A stretch of DNA of 64,000 bases, from assembly GCF_020564565.1 (NCBI RefSeq), contig NZ_JAJCTD010000003.1, forward strand, positions 1 to 64,000, read 5' to 3'. The notes beneath the pieces are model-generated. The model saw only the letters and a list, made by a program, of their open reading frames with translations, was not told where the DNA came from and did not search any database. Below, piece by piece: positions 39,370 to 49,537 of the stretch (positions are counted from its first letter, which is position 1; each line of letters begins with the position of its first letter). Position numbers and translations under genes: made by a program. The DNA is from Rhodobacter sp. Har01. GTDB lineage: Bacteria > Pseudomonadota > Alphaproteobacteria > Rhodobacterales > Rhodobacteraceae.

Positions 39370-40572
39370 CTAGCGGACGATCATCGCATCGCTGAAGCCG
39401 GCCTTGCGGGCGGCCGCCAGCGCCGCCCCCGCCTCGGCCGCCGAGGCGAAGGGTCCGGCATAGACCACCGTCAGCGCCCCACCCTTGAGCGACCCGCGTG
39501 CCACCGGCAGGCCCAGGGCGCCAAGCCGCCCGGCCGCGCCTTCGGCGTTCGAGGGCACGCCGAAGGTGCCGACCTGCACCATCAGCCGCCCGGCCGAAGC
39601 TTCGCCGATCTGCACCACGCGACGCCCGTCCGACTTGGTCGAGACCACCACGCCCTCATGCTCGGAGGTGCTTCCGTCCCGGTGGCGCACGATCACTGTC
39701 AGCGGGGGCTTCGGCTTTTGCCAGTCTTCGCGCAGTTCGGCCGGCACCGTCCGGGTCCAGACCTCGTCCTGCTGATAGACGCCGTCGACGGTCTGCTTGC
39801 CGCGGTTCGGGTTCAGTCGGTCATCCGTCCAGGCCAGCTTGTAGCCCGGCGGCGGCACGCCCGCAGGCAGCTTGTCCGAAGTCTTATCCACCGCCCCCGC
39901 GCCAGCGCCGGCGGTCGCCGTCACCTCGCCAGAAGCCGCGCCGCCATCGGCCGCCCAGGCGGCATAGCCGACCGGAACCCCGTCCAGGCTGCCGTCGACC
40001 AGGATCGGCAGGCTGGCCCCGTCCAGCGACCCGTCGCCCCGGGTGCACATCACCTTGGAGCCGCCGCCGCGCAGCTTGAGCCGCTGCGCGACCGGCGTGT
40101 CGGCCGGGCAGGCCAGGCGCAGATCGGCCCCCGGCGGCGGGGCCTCGGGCACCAGCCTGACCGTCTCAACCCCGGCCCGGGGCTTTGCCTTCGCCTTGGC
40201 CGTGGTCTTGGCCACCGGCTTCGGCGCCGGCTCGGCCGCCGCCATCGCGGTGTCGGCCGGAGCCGGGGCCAGAGTCGGATTCGGGGCCGGCGCGGGGGCT
40301 GCAGATGCAGCGCCCGCCATTTCGGTCGGGGCCACGGGGGCGCCCGAGGGCGGATAGCCGCACAGTTGCTTGCGGTCGCGCGTCACCCGCGGCACCCAGG
40401 TCACCTTGCCGCCGAAGCCCGCGCGCAAGAACACGCAGCCGGCGCTGTCGACGTATTGCTGGCCCTTGTAGGAACTGGGCGGCACTTCGGCCGGCTCCCT
40501 GAGCTGGGCCAAGGCCGGCGCGGCGGCACACACAGCGGCGAGGCAGGCCGCCGACAGAACTTTCCCGAACAT
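39370..40572 (-). CDS. SPOR-domain secreted protein
   Basis: 400 residues. A signal peptide ending in AAAPALAQ points to export. The mature part has a conserved N-terminal segment with two cysteines (YVDSAGCVFLRAGFGG, KQLCGYP), a long Ala/Pro/Lys linker, and a C-terminal SPOR domain (about 325-400, MVQVGTFGVPSNAEGAAGRLGALG). SPOR domains bind denuded septal peptidoglycan, so it probably acts at the division site or cell wall in the periplasm. The ATG at 40572 begins the signal peptide. An upstream ATG at 40608 is in frame but less fitting. Confidence 0.85.
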   Translation of the reverse strand: MFGKVLSAACLAAVCAAAPALAQLREPAEVPPSSYKGQQYVDSAGCVFLRAGFGGKVTWVPRVTRDRKQLCGYPPSGAPVAPTEMAGAASAAPAPAPNPTLAPAPADTAMAAAEPAPKPVAKTTAKAKAKPRAGVETVRLVPEAPPPGADLRLACPADTPVAQRLKLRGGGSKVMCTRGDGSLDGASLPILVDGSLDGVPVGYAAWAADGGAASGEVTATAGAGAGAVDKTSDKLPAGVPPPGYKLAWTDDRLNPNRGKQTVDGVYQQDEVWTRTVPAELREDWQKPKPPLTVIVRHRDGSTSEHEGVVVSTKSDGRRVVQIGEASAGRLMVQVGTFGVPSNAEGAAGRLGALGLPVARGSLKGGALTVVYAGPFASAAEAGAALAAARKAGFSDAMIVR

Positions 40573-40644
40573 GAACGACCCCCAAGCAGTCGCGCAAGTG
40601 TGGAACAACCGCTTGAGCGAGTAAAGAGGCTGCGCGCCGGGCCG

Positions 40645-41277
40645 CTACTTGGTGCCGAACATCCGGTCGCCGGCGTCGCCCAGGCCCGGCACGATATAGC
40701 CGTGGTCGTTCAGGTGGCTGTCCACCGCCGCAGTAACGATCGGCACGTCGGGATGCGCCTCCTTCATCCGGGCAATGCCCTCGGGCGCCGCCAGAAGGCA
40801 GAGGAACCGGATCTGCCTGGCCCCGGCCTTCTTCAGTAGCGACACCGCGGCGGCGCTGGAATTGCCGGTGGCCAGCATCGGATCGACCACGATGGAAATC
40901 CGGTCCTCCAGCTGGTCGGGCAGCTTGCAGTAGTATTGCACCGGGTGCAGCGTCTCGGGGTCGCGGTAAAGCCCGACAAACCCCACCCGGGCGGCCGGGA
41001 TCAACTCAAGGATGCCGTCCAGAAGGCCGTTGCCGGCCCGCAGGATGCTGACCAGCGCCAGTTTCTTGCCCTCGATGACGGGGGCGTCCATCTCGCAGAG
41101 CGGGGTCTCGATGCGGCGGGTCGTCATCGGCAGCTCGCGGGTGACCTCATAGGCCAGAAGCAGGCTGATCTCGCGCAGCAGCTTGCGGAAACTGGCGGTC
41201 GAGGTGTCCTTGTCGCGCATCAGGCTCAGCTTGTGCTGCACCAGCGGGTGGGTGACGACGGTCAGATGATCCAGCAT
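40645..41277 (-). CDS. upp: Uracil phosphoribosyltransferase
   Basis: 210 residues, typical length. [22 protein letters not shown] marks the N-terminus, [12 protein letters not shown] the conserved middle, [12 protein letters not shown] the PRPP-binding loop and [19 protein letters not shown] the uracil-binding C-terminus. It makes UMP from uracil and PRPP. It follows deoB by 134 nt, with a repeat element between, so expression may be partly separated from the deo genes by a terminator hairpin. Confidence 0.97.
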   Translation of the reverse strand: MLDHLTVVTHPLVQHKLSLMRDKDTSTASFRKLLREISLLLAYEVTRELPMTTRRIETPLCEMDAPVIEGKKLALVSILRAGNGLLDGILELIPAARVGFVGLYRDPETLHPVQYYCKLPDQLEDRISIVVDPMLATGNSSAAAVSLLKKAGARQIRFLCLLAAPEGIARMKEAHPDVPIVTAAVDSHLNDHGYIVPGLGDAGDRMFGTK

Positions 41278-41354
41278 GGGCAGCCCTCCTCAGCGATCCT
41301 GCCCCGGTATCGACGCCGCGACGGACGCCGTCAAGCGCACCCCGCCGCCCGCCG

Positions 41355-41404
41355 CTTCATCTTGGCCCAAATACCCCGGGGGTCCGGGGGCAGCGCCCCC
41401 GGGG
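41355..41404 (-). repeat. Hairpin-TATTTGGG-GATGAAG repeat after deoB
   Basis: On the minus strand, a CCGGGGGC/GCCCCCGG hairpin is followed by GGTATTTGGGCCAAGATGAAG-like sequence ending at 41355. It starts about 8 nt past the deoB stop and fits a terminator between deoB and upp. Confidence 0.8.
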
Positions 41405-41411
41405 CGTCCGG

Positions 41412-42608
<1,197 letters not shown>

Positions 42609-42611
42609 CTT

Positions 42612-43919
42612 TCAGGCGATCCTCTTCATCACCAGGGGCGGCTCGTCCGGCACATCCGGGACAATCCGGTAGGCCGCCTGCACCGCCTTTACCGCGGCCT
42701 CGGCCGCCGCATCGCTGGCGGCATGCACCATCGCGATGGGCACGCCCGCGCCGGTTTCCTCGCCGATTCCCGCCAGGTCCGACAGGCCGACCGAGGGGTT
42801 GACCTTGTCGCCTTCGCGCAGCCGGCCGCCGCCCAGGTGCACCACGGCATTGCCCAGCACCTGGCCGTCGATCGCCGCCACATAGCCATCGGCCAGCGCC
42901 GGCACCTCGCGCACCACCGGAGCGGCCGGCAGCCGGTCTGGCCAGCGCTCGACGAAATCCGCCGGCCCGCCCTGCGCCGCCACCATCTGGCCGAAACGCT
43001 CGGCCGCCGCGCCGCTTTCCAGCGCCCGGGAGATTCGGCCGCCACCATCCTCGGCATCCGCCGCCAGCCCCGCCAGCGCCAGCACCTCGCCGCCCAGCGC
43101 CACCGTCAGGTCGCGCAGCGCCACGTTGACCGAGGTGCCGGTCAGCGTCTCCATCACCTCGATCACCTCAAGCGCATTGCCGGCCGCGGTGGCCAGCGGC
43201 TGCGACATGTCGGTGATCAGCGCCGCGGTCATGCAGCCCGCCCCCTGCGCCGTGCCGACCAGCGCCCGCGCCAGCGCTTCGGCATCGTCAAGCGTCTTCA
43301 TGAACGCACCCGAGCCGCATTTCACGTCCAGCACCAGCGCCTCAAGCCCCGCCGCCAGTTTCTTCGACAGGATCGAGGCGGTGATCAGGTCGATGCTTTC
43401 CACCGTGCCGGTCACGTCGCGGATGGCATAGAGCCGCTTGTCGGCAGGCGCGAGGTCGGCCGAGGCCGCCACGATGGCGCAGCCGATCCGGGCCACCTGG
43501 GTGCGGAAATCGGCCTCGCTCAGGCCGGTGCGGAAGCCGGGAATCGCCTCGAGCTTGTCCAGCGTGCCGCCGGTGTGGCCCAGTCCGCGGCCCGAGATCA
43601 TCGGGTTCATCGCCCCGCAGGCCGCCAGCGCCGGGGCCAGCAACAAGGACACGCAGTCGCCGATCCCGCCGGTGGAATGCTTGTCCACCACCGGGGCGGG
43701 CAGGTCCCAGGCCATGACCTTGCCGCTGTCGCGCATGGCGCGGGTCAGGGCGACGCGGCCCGCCTCGCCCAGGCCCTTGAGCAGCACGGCCATGGCAAAG
43801 GCCCCGGCCTGGGCATCGGTGACAGCCCCCGACGCCAGGCCCTGCGCGAACCAGGAGATCTCGTCCGCCGACGGCGGCACCCCGTCGCGAAGCTTGGCGA
43901 TGATCAGGCGCGCGTCCAT
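42612..43919 (-). CDS. deoA: Thymidine phosphorylase
   Basis: 435 residues of the class II nucleoside phosphorylases. Key segments are VDKHSTGGIGDCVSL (phosphate site, near residue 82), MISGRGLGHTGGTLDKLEAIPGF (near 112), and DVKCGSGAFMKTLDDA (near 197). It splits thymidine or deoxyuridine with phosphate into base and deoxyribose-1-phosphate. The ATG overlaps the cdd stop by one base (TGATG). Confidence 0.97.
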   Translation of the reverse strand: MDARLIIAKLRDGVPPSADEISWFAQGLASGAVTDAQAGAFAMAVLLKGLGEAGRVALTRAMRDSGKVMAWDLPAPVVDKHSTGGIGDCVSLLLAPALAACGAMNPMISGRGLGHTGGTLDKLEAIPGFRTGLSEADFRTQVARIGCAIVAASADLAPADKRLYAIRDVTGTVESIDLITASILSKKLAAGLEALVLDVKCGSGAFMKTLDDAEALARALVGTAQGAGCMTAALITDMSQPLATAAGNALEVIEVMETLTGTSVNVALRDLTVALGGEVLALAGLAADAEDGGGRISRALESGAAAERFGQMVAAQGGPADFVERWPDRLPAAPVVREVPALADGYVAAIDGQVLGNAVVHLGGGRLREGDKVNPSVGLSDLAGIGEETGAGVPIAMVHAASDAAAEAAVKAVQAAYRIVPDVPDEPPLVMKRIA

Positions 43920-44311
43920 CAGGCCCGGCCCATATGCGCGGCCGAGAACACGCCGGGCAACAGGTCGGCCACCGTCATCACCTTGCGCTTGCCCTGGGTC
44001 GTGGCCAGGGTCACCCGCACCCCCTGCGCCGCAAATTCAGCGATCTTCTGGCGGCAGCCCCCGCAGGGCGGCACCGGCTCGGGGCTGTCGGCGATCACGC
44101 AGACCTCTTCGATCACGGTATCGCCGCCGGCCACCATGGCCGCAATGGCGCCGGCCTCGGCGCAGGTGCCCTCGGGATAGGCCACGTTCTCGACGTTGCA
44201 GCCGACATAGACGCGGCCCGAGGCGGCGCGGATCGCCGCCCCCACCTTGAAACGTGAATAGGGCGCCCAGGCGTGCTCGCGCACCTCGGTTGCGGCCTTC
44301 AGAAGATCCAT
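43919..44311 (-). CDS. cdd: Cytidine deaminase
   Basis: 130 residues, the homotetrameric short form. YSRFKVGAAI, GCNVENVAYPEGTCAEAGAI (catalytic Cys-Ala-Glu) and PPCGGCRQKIAEF (the two other zinc cysteines) are all present. It deaminates cytidine and deoxycytidine, feeding deoA. Its stop codon overlaps the deoA start, so translation is coupled. The VOC/cupin gene ends 74 nt upstream on the same strand. Confidence 0.96.
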   Translation of the reverse strand: MDLLKAATEVREHAWAPYSRFKVGAAIRAASGRVYVGCNVENVAYPEGTCAEAGAIAAMVAGGDTVIEEVCVIADSPEPVPPCGGCRQKIAEFAAQGVRVTLATTQGKRKVMTVADLLPGVFSAAHMGRA

Positions 44312-44385
44312 GCCTGCGCCTCCGCCCGGTCTTGTTGCCCCGACTGTGGCCCTGCGCCGGGCCGAGTGCAAGCCGGGCGCGCGGG

Positions 44386-45486
44386 TCAGGGTGCGGGCAC
44401 GGCGCGGGTGGGCGGGTTGCCGGGCAGGGTGACCTCAAGCAGTTGCAGGTCCTCGGTCGGCTCGGCGTAGCGGGTCGCAAGGCCCGGCGGGATGACGAAG
44501 GCATCGCCGGGCGACAGGCGGAACGGGTCCTTCCCCTGCCCTTCCAGCACCATGTGGCCCGAGATCACGAAGCTGAAGAGGATATCGCCCTCATGCACCG
44601 TCCAGGGCGAGGGTGCGGCGAAGGCATTGTCCAGCGGCCGCGCGACCAGCACGCTGGCCACCCCCTTGGTGGCGGCGTTCACCCCGGTATCGCGGGCCTC
44701 GAAGCCCGGAATGCGGAACGCGGCGAAGACGCCCTTGTCGCCGATGTCATGCACGAAGCGCTGGCCGTCCCATTCGCGGTCGGGGCGCAGTTGCGGGGTG
44801 GGCAGGGTCATCTCGTGGTCGATCTCGGTCAGGTGTTCGGCCGGCACGCCGATTTCCACCACCTGCACGCCTTCGGAATGCAGCACCTTGTGGCGGATGC
44901 CGGGCGGCTGGATGAAACAGTCGCCGGCATGGATGCGCAGCGGGCCGCCCTGGTCCTCGTACAGCACGTCGACCCAGCCGGCGACGCAGAAGATCAGCTG
45001 GAAGCCGACCTTGTGGTAATGCACCATGTCGGGCACCGGGCCGTCGGGCACCCGGATGTGGCTGGCGATCATCGCGCCGCCCAGGCGCGAGGGCACCAGA
45101 TCGCGGTATTCCATCCCCGCCCGGCCGATCACCCAGGGCGCGCTGTCGGCCAGCCGCCGCACCACGAAGGCATGTTCGGTGGCGGGCAGGACGAGGGGCG
45201 GGTTCAGCTCGTCGATCTCGACGCGGGTGCCGTTCGGCGCGGTCAGTTCGCGCAGGCCGCCGGCAAAAGCGTCGGGGGCTTCGGTCAGGATGCGGATGGT
45301 GCCGGGGCCTTCCGGCGCGCCCTTCTCGATCCGCAGGCGCAGCCCGTGGCCCGAGACCACCGCGATCTGCGGGTTGTCGGCCGGATAGATCATGTCCAGC
45401 CGCATCCCCAGCGTCCCGGTATAGAACGGCAGGTCATCGCGCAGTTCCTTCGTCGGCAGCCGGATTTCGGCGCGCGTGTCCGTCAT
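44386..45486 (-). CDS. Two-cupin protein with N-terminal VOC-like domain
   Basis: 366 residues. The first about 100 look like half of a vicinal-oxygen-chelate domain (LRDDLPFYTGTLGMRLDMIYP). Two cupin barrels follow: about 155-215, with HYHKVGFQLIFCVAGWVDVLYE and HAGDCFIQPPGIRHKVLHS, and about 280-355, with VHEGDILFSFVISGHMVLE and LSPGDAFVIPPGLATRY. The metal-ligand histidines are clearest in the first barrel. The fold suggests a metal enzyme or small-molecule sensor. Placed upstream of cdd-deoA-deoB it may act in nucleoside-related metabolism, but that is only proximity. Confidence 0.7.
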   Translation of the reverse strand: MTDTRAEIRLPTKELRDDLPFYTGTLGMRLDMIYPADNPQIAVVSGHGLRLRIEKGAPEGPGTIRILTEAPDAFAGGLRELTAPNGTRVEIDELNPPLVLPATEHAFVVRRLADSAPWVIGRAGMEYRDLVPSRLGGAMIASHIRVPDGPVPDMVHYHKVGFQLIFCVAGWVDVLYEDQGGPLRIHAGDCFIQPPGIRHKVLHSEGVQVVEIGVPAEHLTEIDHEMTLPTPQLRPDREWDGQRFVHDIGDKGVFAAFRIPGFEARDTGVNAATKGVASVLVARPLDNAFAAPSPWTVHEGDILFSFVISGHMVLEGQGKDPFRLSPGDAFVIPPGLATRYAEPTEDLQLLEVTLPGNPPTRAVPAP

Positions 45487-45638
45487 GTCTCTCTCCCTGG
45501 TCTTTGCTCCCATGGTGCGGGCGGCTCCGGCGATTTGCAAGCCGCGGCGTTTGCTGCCAGGGCCGGTCGATGACCAGGGTCAGCCGATAGTTCAACGTTA
45601 AACCATCAAGGCCTCGGCGCGCGCCGGCAGGCGTCGCG

Positions 45639-45690
45639 GCGGGGGTTTCACACCCCCGCACCCCCGTGGGATATTTCTCAGAGAGGAAGG
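45639..45690 (+). repeat. Hairpin-ATATTT repeat, divergent copy
   Basis: GGGGGTTTCACACCCCC (45641-45657) is followed by CACCCCCGTGGGATATTTC and then CAGAGAGGAAGG instead of the usual GATGAA ending. It has the same layout as the other copies but a diverged tail. Confidence 0.6.
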
Positions 45691-45732
45691 CAGGGCCGAG
45701 GGGAATCGGGGGCCGGCGGGGCGGCGGGCAAC

Positions 45733-45822
45733 TTTGCAAAATCGGCCGCAGTTCGCGGCAGGTTTCGCGGAAACCTGGGCTTTGCAAAAATTCGCAAGCT
45801 GAATACGCGAAATCCTGCAAAC
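45733..45822 (+). promoter_or_regulatory. TTTGCAAA operator cluster upstream of prpE
   Basis: TTTGCAAA occurs at 45733-45740 and 45781-45788. The second is followed after 2 nt by TTCGCAAG (45791-45798) and further on by CCTGCAAAC. A GGTTTCGCGGAAACC palindrome (45761-45775) lies between. TTTGCAAA repeats are the known recognition motif of short-chain fatty acyl-CoA regulators (ScfR, such as PccR in Rhodobacter). The spacing differs from the described N4 form, so binding is inferred. The regulator gene is not in this window. Confidence 0.55.
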
Positions 45823-45916
45823 ATTTTGTCACAGCCGTACGTTGTTCCCGGTAACATTGTTGCGCGGCAGGGGGGCCTGCCGTAACAGGGAAGCGCTTTG
45901 GGAGGAGGGCTGGCTG

Positions 45917-47809
45917 ATGGGATACGCCGAGATCTATGCGCGCTGGAAGACCGATCCGGAGGGATTCTGGATGGATGCTGCGGGGGCCATCGACTGGGTG
46001 CGCAAGCCGACCACCGCCCTGAACGACAGCCGCGCGCCGCTCTACGAGTGGTTTACCGATGGCGTCGCCAATGCCTGCTGGAACGCGGTGGACCGGCATG
46101 TGCTGGCCGGACGCGGCGCCCAGCTGGCGATCATCCATGACAGCCCGGTCACGCATCTGCGCAAGGGCATCACCTACAAGGAACTGCAGGCCCGCGTCGC
46201 CAGCCTGGCCGGTGCGCTGCGCGCCAAGGGCGTGGAAAAGGGCGACCGCGTCATCATCTACATGCCGATGATCCCCGAGGCGCTGGAGGCGATGCTGGCC
46301 TGTGCGCGGCTGGGCGCAATCCACTCGGTGGTGTTCGGCGGCTTTGCGGCGAACGAACTGGCGGTGCGGATCGACGACTGCACGCCCAAGGCGATCATCG
46401 CCGCCTCTTGCGGGATCGAGCCGAACCGGATCGTTCACTACAAGCCGCTGCTGGATGCCGCCATCGACATGGCCGAACACAAGCCCGACTTCTGCGTGAT
46501 CTTCCAGCGCGAGCAGGAAGTGGCCAAGCTGGTCGAGGGCCGCGACGTGGCCTGGCACACCTTCCAGTTCGGCGTGGAACCGGCCGATTGCGTGCCGGTC
46601 GAGGGCGATCACCCGGCCTATATCCTGTACACCAGCGGCACCACCGGCGCGCCGAAGGGCGTGGTGCGCCCGACCGGCGGCCACATGGTGGCGCTGATGT
46701 GGACCATGCGCGCGATCTATGACTGTGGCCCGGGCGACGTGTTCTGGGCCGCCAGCGACGTGGGCTGGGTCGTCGGGCACAGCTACATCTGTTATGCGCC
46801 GCTCTTGGCGGGCTGCACCACGGTGGTGTTCGAGGGCAAGCCGGTGGGCACGCCGGATGCCGGCACCTTCTGGCGGGTGATCAGCGAGAACAAGGTGAAG
46901 GCGCTGTTCACCGCGCCCACCGCGTTGCGGGCGATCAAGCGCGACGATCCGGCGGGCGAGTTGGTCACCGACTACAACATGAAGACGCTGAGGACGCTGT
47001 ATCTGGCGGGCGAGCGGGCCGACCCCGACACCATCCTCTGGGCGCAAAAGCATCTGAAGGTGCCGGTGATCGACCACTGGTGGCAGACCGAGACCGGCTG
47101 GGCGATCGCCGCCAACCCGATGGGGATCGAGGCGCTGCCGGTCAAGATCGGCTCTCCGTCGGTGGCCATGCCCGGCTATGACGTGCAGGTGCTGGACGAG
47201 GGCGGCCACCCGATGGGCCCCGGCACGCTGGGCGCCATCGCGGTCAAGCTGCCGCTGCCCCCCGGCACCCTGCCCACGCTGTGGAACGCGGACGACCGGT
47301 TCCGCAAGTCCTACCTTGCCCATTTCCCCGGCTACTATGAGACCGGTGATGCCGGCTACATCGACGAGGACGGCTATCTCTACATCATGGCGCGCACCGA
47401 CGACGTGATCAACGTCGCCGGGCACCGGCTGTCGACCGGGGCGATGGAAGAGGTGCTGGCCAGCCACCGCGACGTGGCCGAATGCGCGGTGATCGGGGTG
47501 GCGGACGAGTTGAAGGGGCAGTCGCCGCTGGGCTTCCTGTGCCTCAACAAGGGGTCGAACCGGCACCATGACGATGTGGTGAAGGAATGCGTCAAGCTGG
47601 TGCGCGAGCGCATCGGCCCGGTCGCCGACTTCAAGCGCGCGGTGGTGGTGGACCGGTTGCCGAAGACGCGCTCTGGCAAGATCCTGCGCGGGACCATGGT
47701 CAAGATCGCCGACAGCCAGCCCTGGAAGATGCCGGCGACGATCGACGACCCGGCGATCCTGGACGAGATCGCCATGGCGCTGAAATCGCTGGGGCTGGCG
47801 CGCGGCTAG
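45917..47809 (+). CDS. prpE: Propionyl-CoA synthetase
   Basis: 630 residues of the acetyl/propionyl-CoA synthetase family. It has an N-terminal ACS domain (YAEIYARWKTDPEGFWMDAA), HPAYILYTSGTTGAPKGV (near 235), HWWQTETGWAI (near 387), and PKTRSGKILRGTM with the catalytic lysine (near 588). Sequence matches PrpE-type enzymes that convert propionate to propionyl-CoA; acetate is a possible second substrate. GGGAGGAGG precedes ATG 45917. The TTTGCAAA sites upstream suggest control by a short-chain acyl-CoA regulator, consistent with this substrate. Confidence 0.92.
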   Translation: MGYAEIYARWKTDPEGFWMDAAGAIDWVRKPTTALNDSRAPLYEWFTDGVANACWNAVDRHVLAGRGAQLAIIHDSPVTHLRKGITYKELQARVASLAGALRAKGVEKGDRVIIYMPMIPEALEAMLACARLGAIHSVVFGGFAANELAVRIDDCTPKAIIAASCGIEPNRIVHYKPLLDAAIDMAEHKPDFCVIFQREQEVAKLVEGRDVAWHTFQFGVEPADCVPVEGDHPAYILYTSGTTGAPKGVVRPTGGHMVALMWTMRAIYDCGPGDVFWAASDVGWVVGHSYICYAPLLAGCTTVVFEGKPVGTPDAGTFWRVISENKVKALFTAPTALRAIKRDDPAGELVTDYNMKTLRTLYLAGERADPDTILWAQKHLKVPVIDHWWQTETGWAIAANPMGIEALPVKIGSPSVAMPGYDVQVLDEGGHPMGPGTLGAIAVKLPLPPGTLPTLWNADDRFRKSYLAHFPGYYETGDAGYIDEDGYLYIMARTDDVINVAGHRLSTGAMEEVLASHRDVAECAVIGVADELKGQSPLGFLCLNKGSNRHHDDVVKECVKLVRERIGPVADFKRAVVVDRLPKTRSGKILRGTMVKIADSQPWKMPATIDDPAILDEIAMALKSLGLARG

Positions 47810-47935
47810 GGCCGCGGACAGGAAACCGGGTGCGAGGCTGGACTTGCGCCCCGCGCCCGTGGCAGCCTGTGGGCGTGCAGCAGGGGCCAGACGCATGACG
47901 GCACTGAGCAGCGATCAGGCAAGAGGGCGGGCGCG

Positions 47936-49351
47936 ATGACGCCGGGCCGCGCCGATCCGGCCCTGGTCCTGGCGGTGGGCGATCTGGCGTTGCCACAGGC
48001 GGCGCTGCGCCAGTCGCTGGCGGCGGCGGGGTTCACGCTGCAGCTTGCAGCCACGGCCGAGGATGCGCGGCGGCTGTTCCGGGCGCTGACCCCGCGGATC
48101 GTGGTTCTGGACCTGGGTCTGTCCGCGGCCGGTCCGCTGCTGGCCGAGATGTTGCAGGCCAAGCCCGACCTGGCGGTTCTGGCACTGGCCGCGTCGGAGG
48201 CGACCGACAGCGGGGGGGCGACCGCTCTGGCGGGCGCGCGCGACCTGCTGTTGCGTCCGCTTGACGCCGACCGCCTGCTCACCGCGCTGAAGACCGTCTG
48301 CGAGGCCGCACCCAGGCCCGGGGCGCGGCCACCGGCCGAACGCCGCAAGCCGGCGGGCGATCTGGCCTCGGTTCCGCCCGAACGGGCCGCCTTCATCGGC
48401 TCGTCCGAGGCGATGGAGCGGGTTCACCGGATCATCGCCTCGGTGGCCCGGTCGCAAGCGACGGTGTTCATCACCGGCGAAAGCGGCACCGGCAAGGAAC
48501 TGGCGGCGCTGGCGCTGCACGCGCGGTCGAACCGGGCAAACGGCCCCTTCATCGCGCTGAACTGCGGCGCGATCCCGCCGGACCTGCTGGAAAGTGAGGT
48601 CTTCGGCCATATGAAGGGCAGCTTCACCGGGGCGATTTCCGACAAGCCGGGGGCGGCGGCGGCGGCCGATGGCGGCACCCTGTTCCTGGACGAAGTCTGC
48701 GAAATGGCCCTGCCCCTGCAGACCAAGATGCTGCGCTTTCTGCAGACCTCGACGATCCAGCCGGTCGGGGCAGTCAAGCCGCGCCGGGTGGACGTGCGCA
48801 TCGTCTGCGCGACGAACCGGGACCCGCTGGAAGCCGTGCGCCGGGGCCATTTCCGAGAGGACCTGTTCTACCGGCTTTACGTCGTGCCGGTTCACATGCC
48901 GCCCCTGCGCGACCGCGGACCCGACATTATCGAGATCGCCGAGGCCGCACTTGAGCGTTTTGCAGCCGAGGAGGGCAAGCGGTTCGAAGGCCTGGCGCCC
49001 GAGACGCGGGCCTTTCTGCTGACGCAGGACTGGCCGGGCAACGTGCGCCAGCTTCTGAACGTGATGCGCAACGCGGTGGTGCTGAACGACGGCGGGCCGG
49101 TGACGCCCGAGATGCTGCCGCTGGCGATGGCGGGCACGGCGCTGAACTTCGACCTGCCGCGCGACGCCGAGACCCGCCCGGCCCTGGTGCCGGTTTCCGA
49201 GCCGGGGCTGTCGCTTGCCGAGATCGAGCGCCGCGCCATCGAGGCGGCGCTTGCCCGCCACGACGGCTCGATCCCGCGCGCGGCGCGGGAACTGGAGGTC
49301 TCGCCCTCGACGCTGTATCGCAAGCTCGACGCCTGGTCGAACCGGCGGTGA
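47936..49351 (+). CDS. Sigma-54-dependent response regulator (NtrC family)
   Basis: 471 residues. An N-terminal receiver domain (about 8-122) keeps the phosphoacceptor aspartate in VVLDLGL, but the acidic pair is reduced to GD and the usual lysine is arginine (LLRPL). The AAA+ domain (about 150-385) has GESGTGKE, ESEVFGHMKGSFTGA (the sigma-54 contact loop) and GGTLFLDEV. A Fis-type HTH ends the protein (GSIPRAARELEVSPSTLYRKL). It activates sigma-54 promoters. No partner kinase lies beside it. It starts 126 nt after prpE, but a regulatory link to prpE is unproven. Confidence 0.9.
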   Translation: MTPGRADPALVLAVGDLALPQAALRQSLAAAGFTLQLAATAEDARRLFRALTPRIVVLDLGLSAAGPLLAEMLQAKPDLAVLALAASEATDSGGATALAGARDLLLRPLDADRLLTALKTVCEAAPRPGARPPAERRKPAGDLASVPPERAAFIGSSEAMERVHRIIASVARSQATVFITGESGTGKELAALALHARSNRANGPFIALNCGAIPPDLLESEVFGHMKGSFTGAISDKPGAAAAADGGTLFLDEVCEMALPLQTKMLRFLQTSTIQPVGAVKPRRVDVRIVCATNRDPLEAVRRGHFREDLFYRLYVVPVHMPPLRDRGPDIIEIAEAALERFAAEEGKRFEGLAPETRAFLLTQDWPGNVRQLLNVMRNAVVLNDGGPVTPEMLPLAMAGTALNFDLPRDAETRPALVPVSEPGLSLAEIERRAIEAALARHDGSIPRAARELEVSPSTLYRKLDAWSNRR

Positions 49352-49420
49352 AGCAGCGGCGCGGCGCCGGGGCGCCGCAAGCCTCTTGCCTCGTCGTCGC
49401 CTTTCAGGCTCCTCCTCGGG

Positions 49421-49503
49421 CAGGGGGCGCTGCCCCCTGACCCCCGGGATATTTGCAGACAGATGAAAGCCAAGGGGCACCTTGTTGTTTCATCTGGCTG
49501 CAA
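49421..49503. repeat. Inverted pair of hairpin-ATATTT-GATGAAA repeats
   Basis: Copy 1 has AGGGGGC-GCT-GCCCCCT (49422-49438), then CCCCCGGGATATTTGCAGAC and AGATGAAA, ending at 49468. Its terminal 16 nt (49453-49468) are repeated in inverted orientation at 49488-49503 with 15 of 16 matches, followed by a degraded second copy. Copy 1 follows the 3' end of the sigma-54 regulator gene. Confidence 0.75.
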
Positions 49504-49537
49504 GCACCCCGCCGGAGGCAAGGCCCGGTGGCCCCGG

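Larger units (their letters stand above)
45487..45916. other. 430-nt divergent spacer between cupin gene and prpE
   Basis: No gene. It contains a hairpin-ATATTT repeat (45639-45690) and a cluster of TTTGCAAA-like half-sites (45733-45822), each listed separately. TTGTCA at 45826-45831 followed by GGTAACATTG is a possible weak promoter toward prpE. Confidence 0.6.

Noticed and set aside
45434..47896. Minus-strand open frame of 820 codons antisense to prpE
   Set aside because: Antisense shadow of prpE, with no family motifs.
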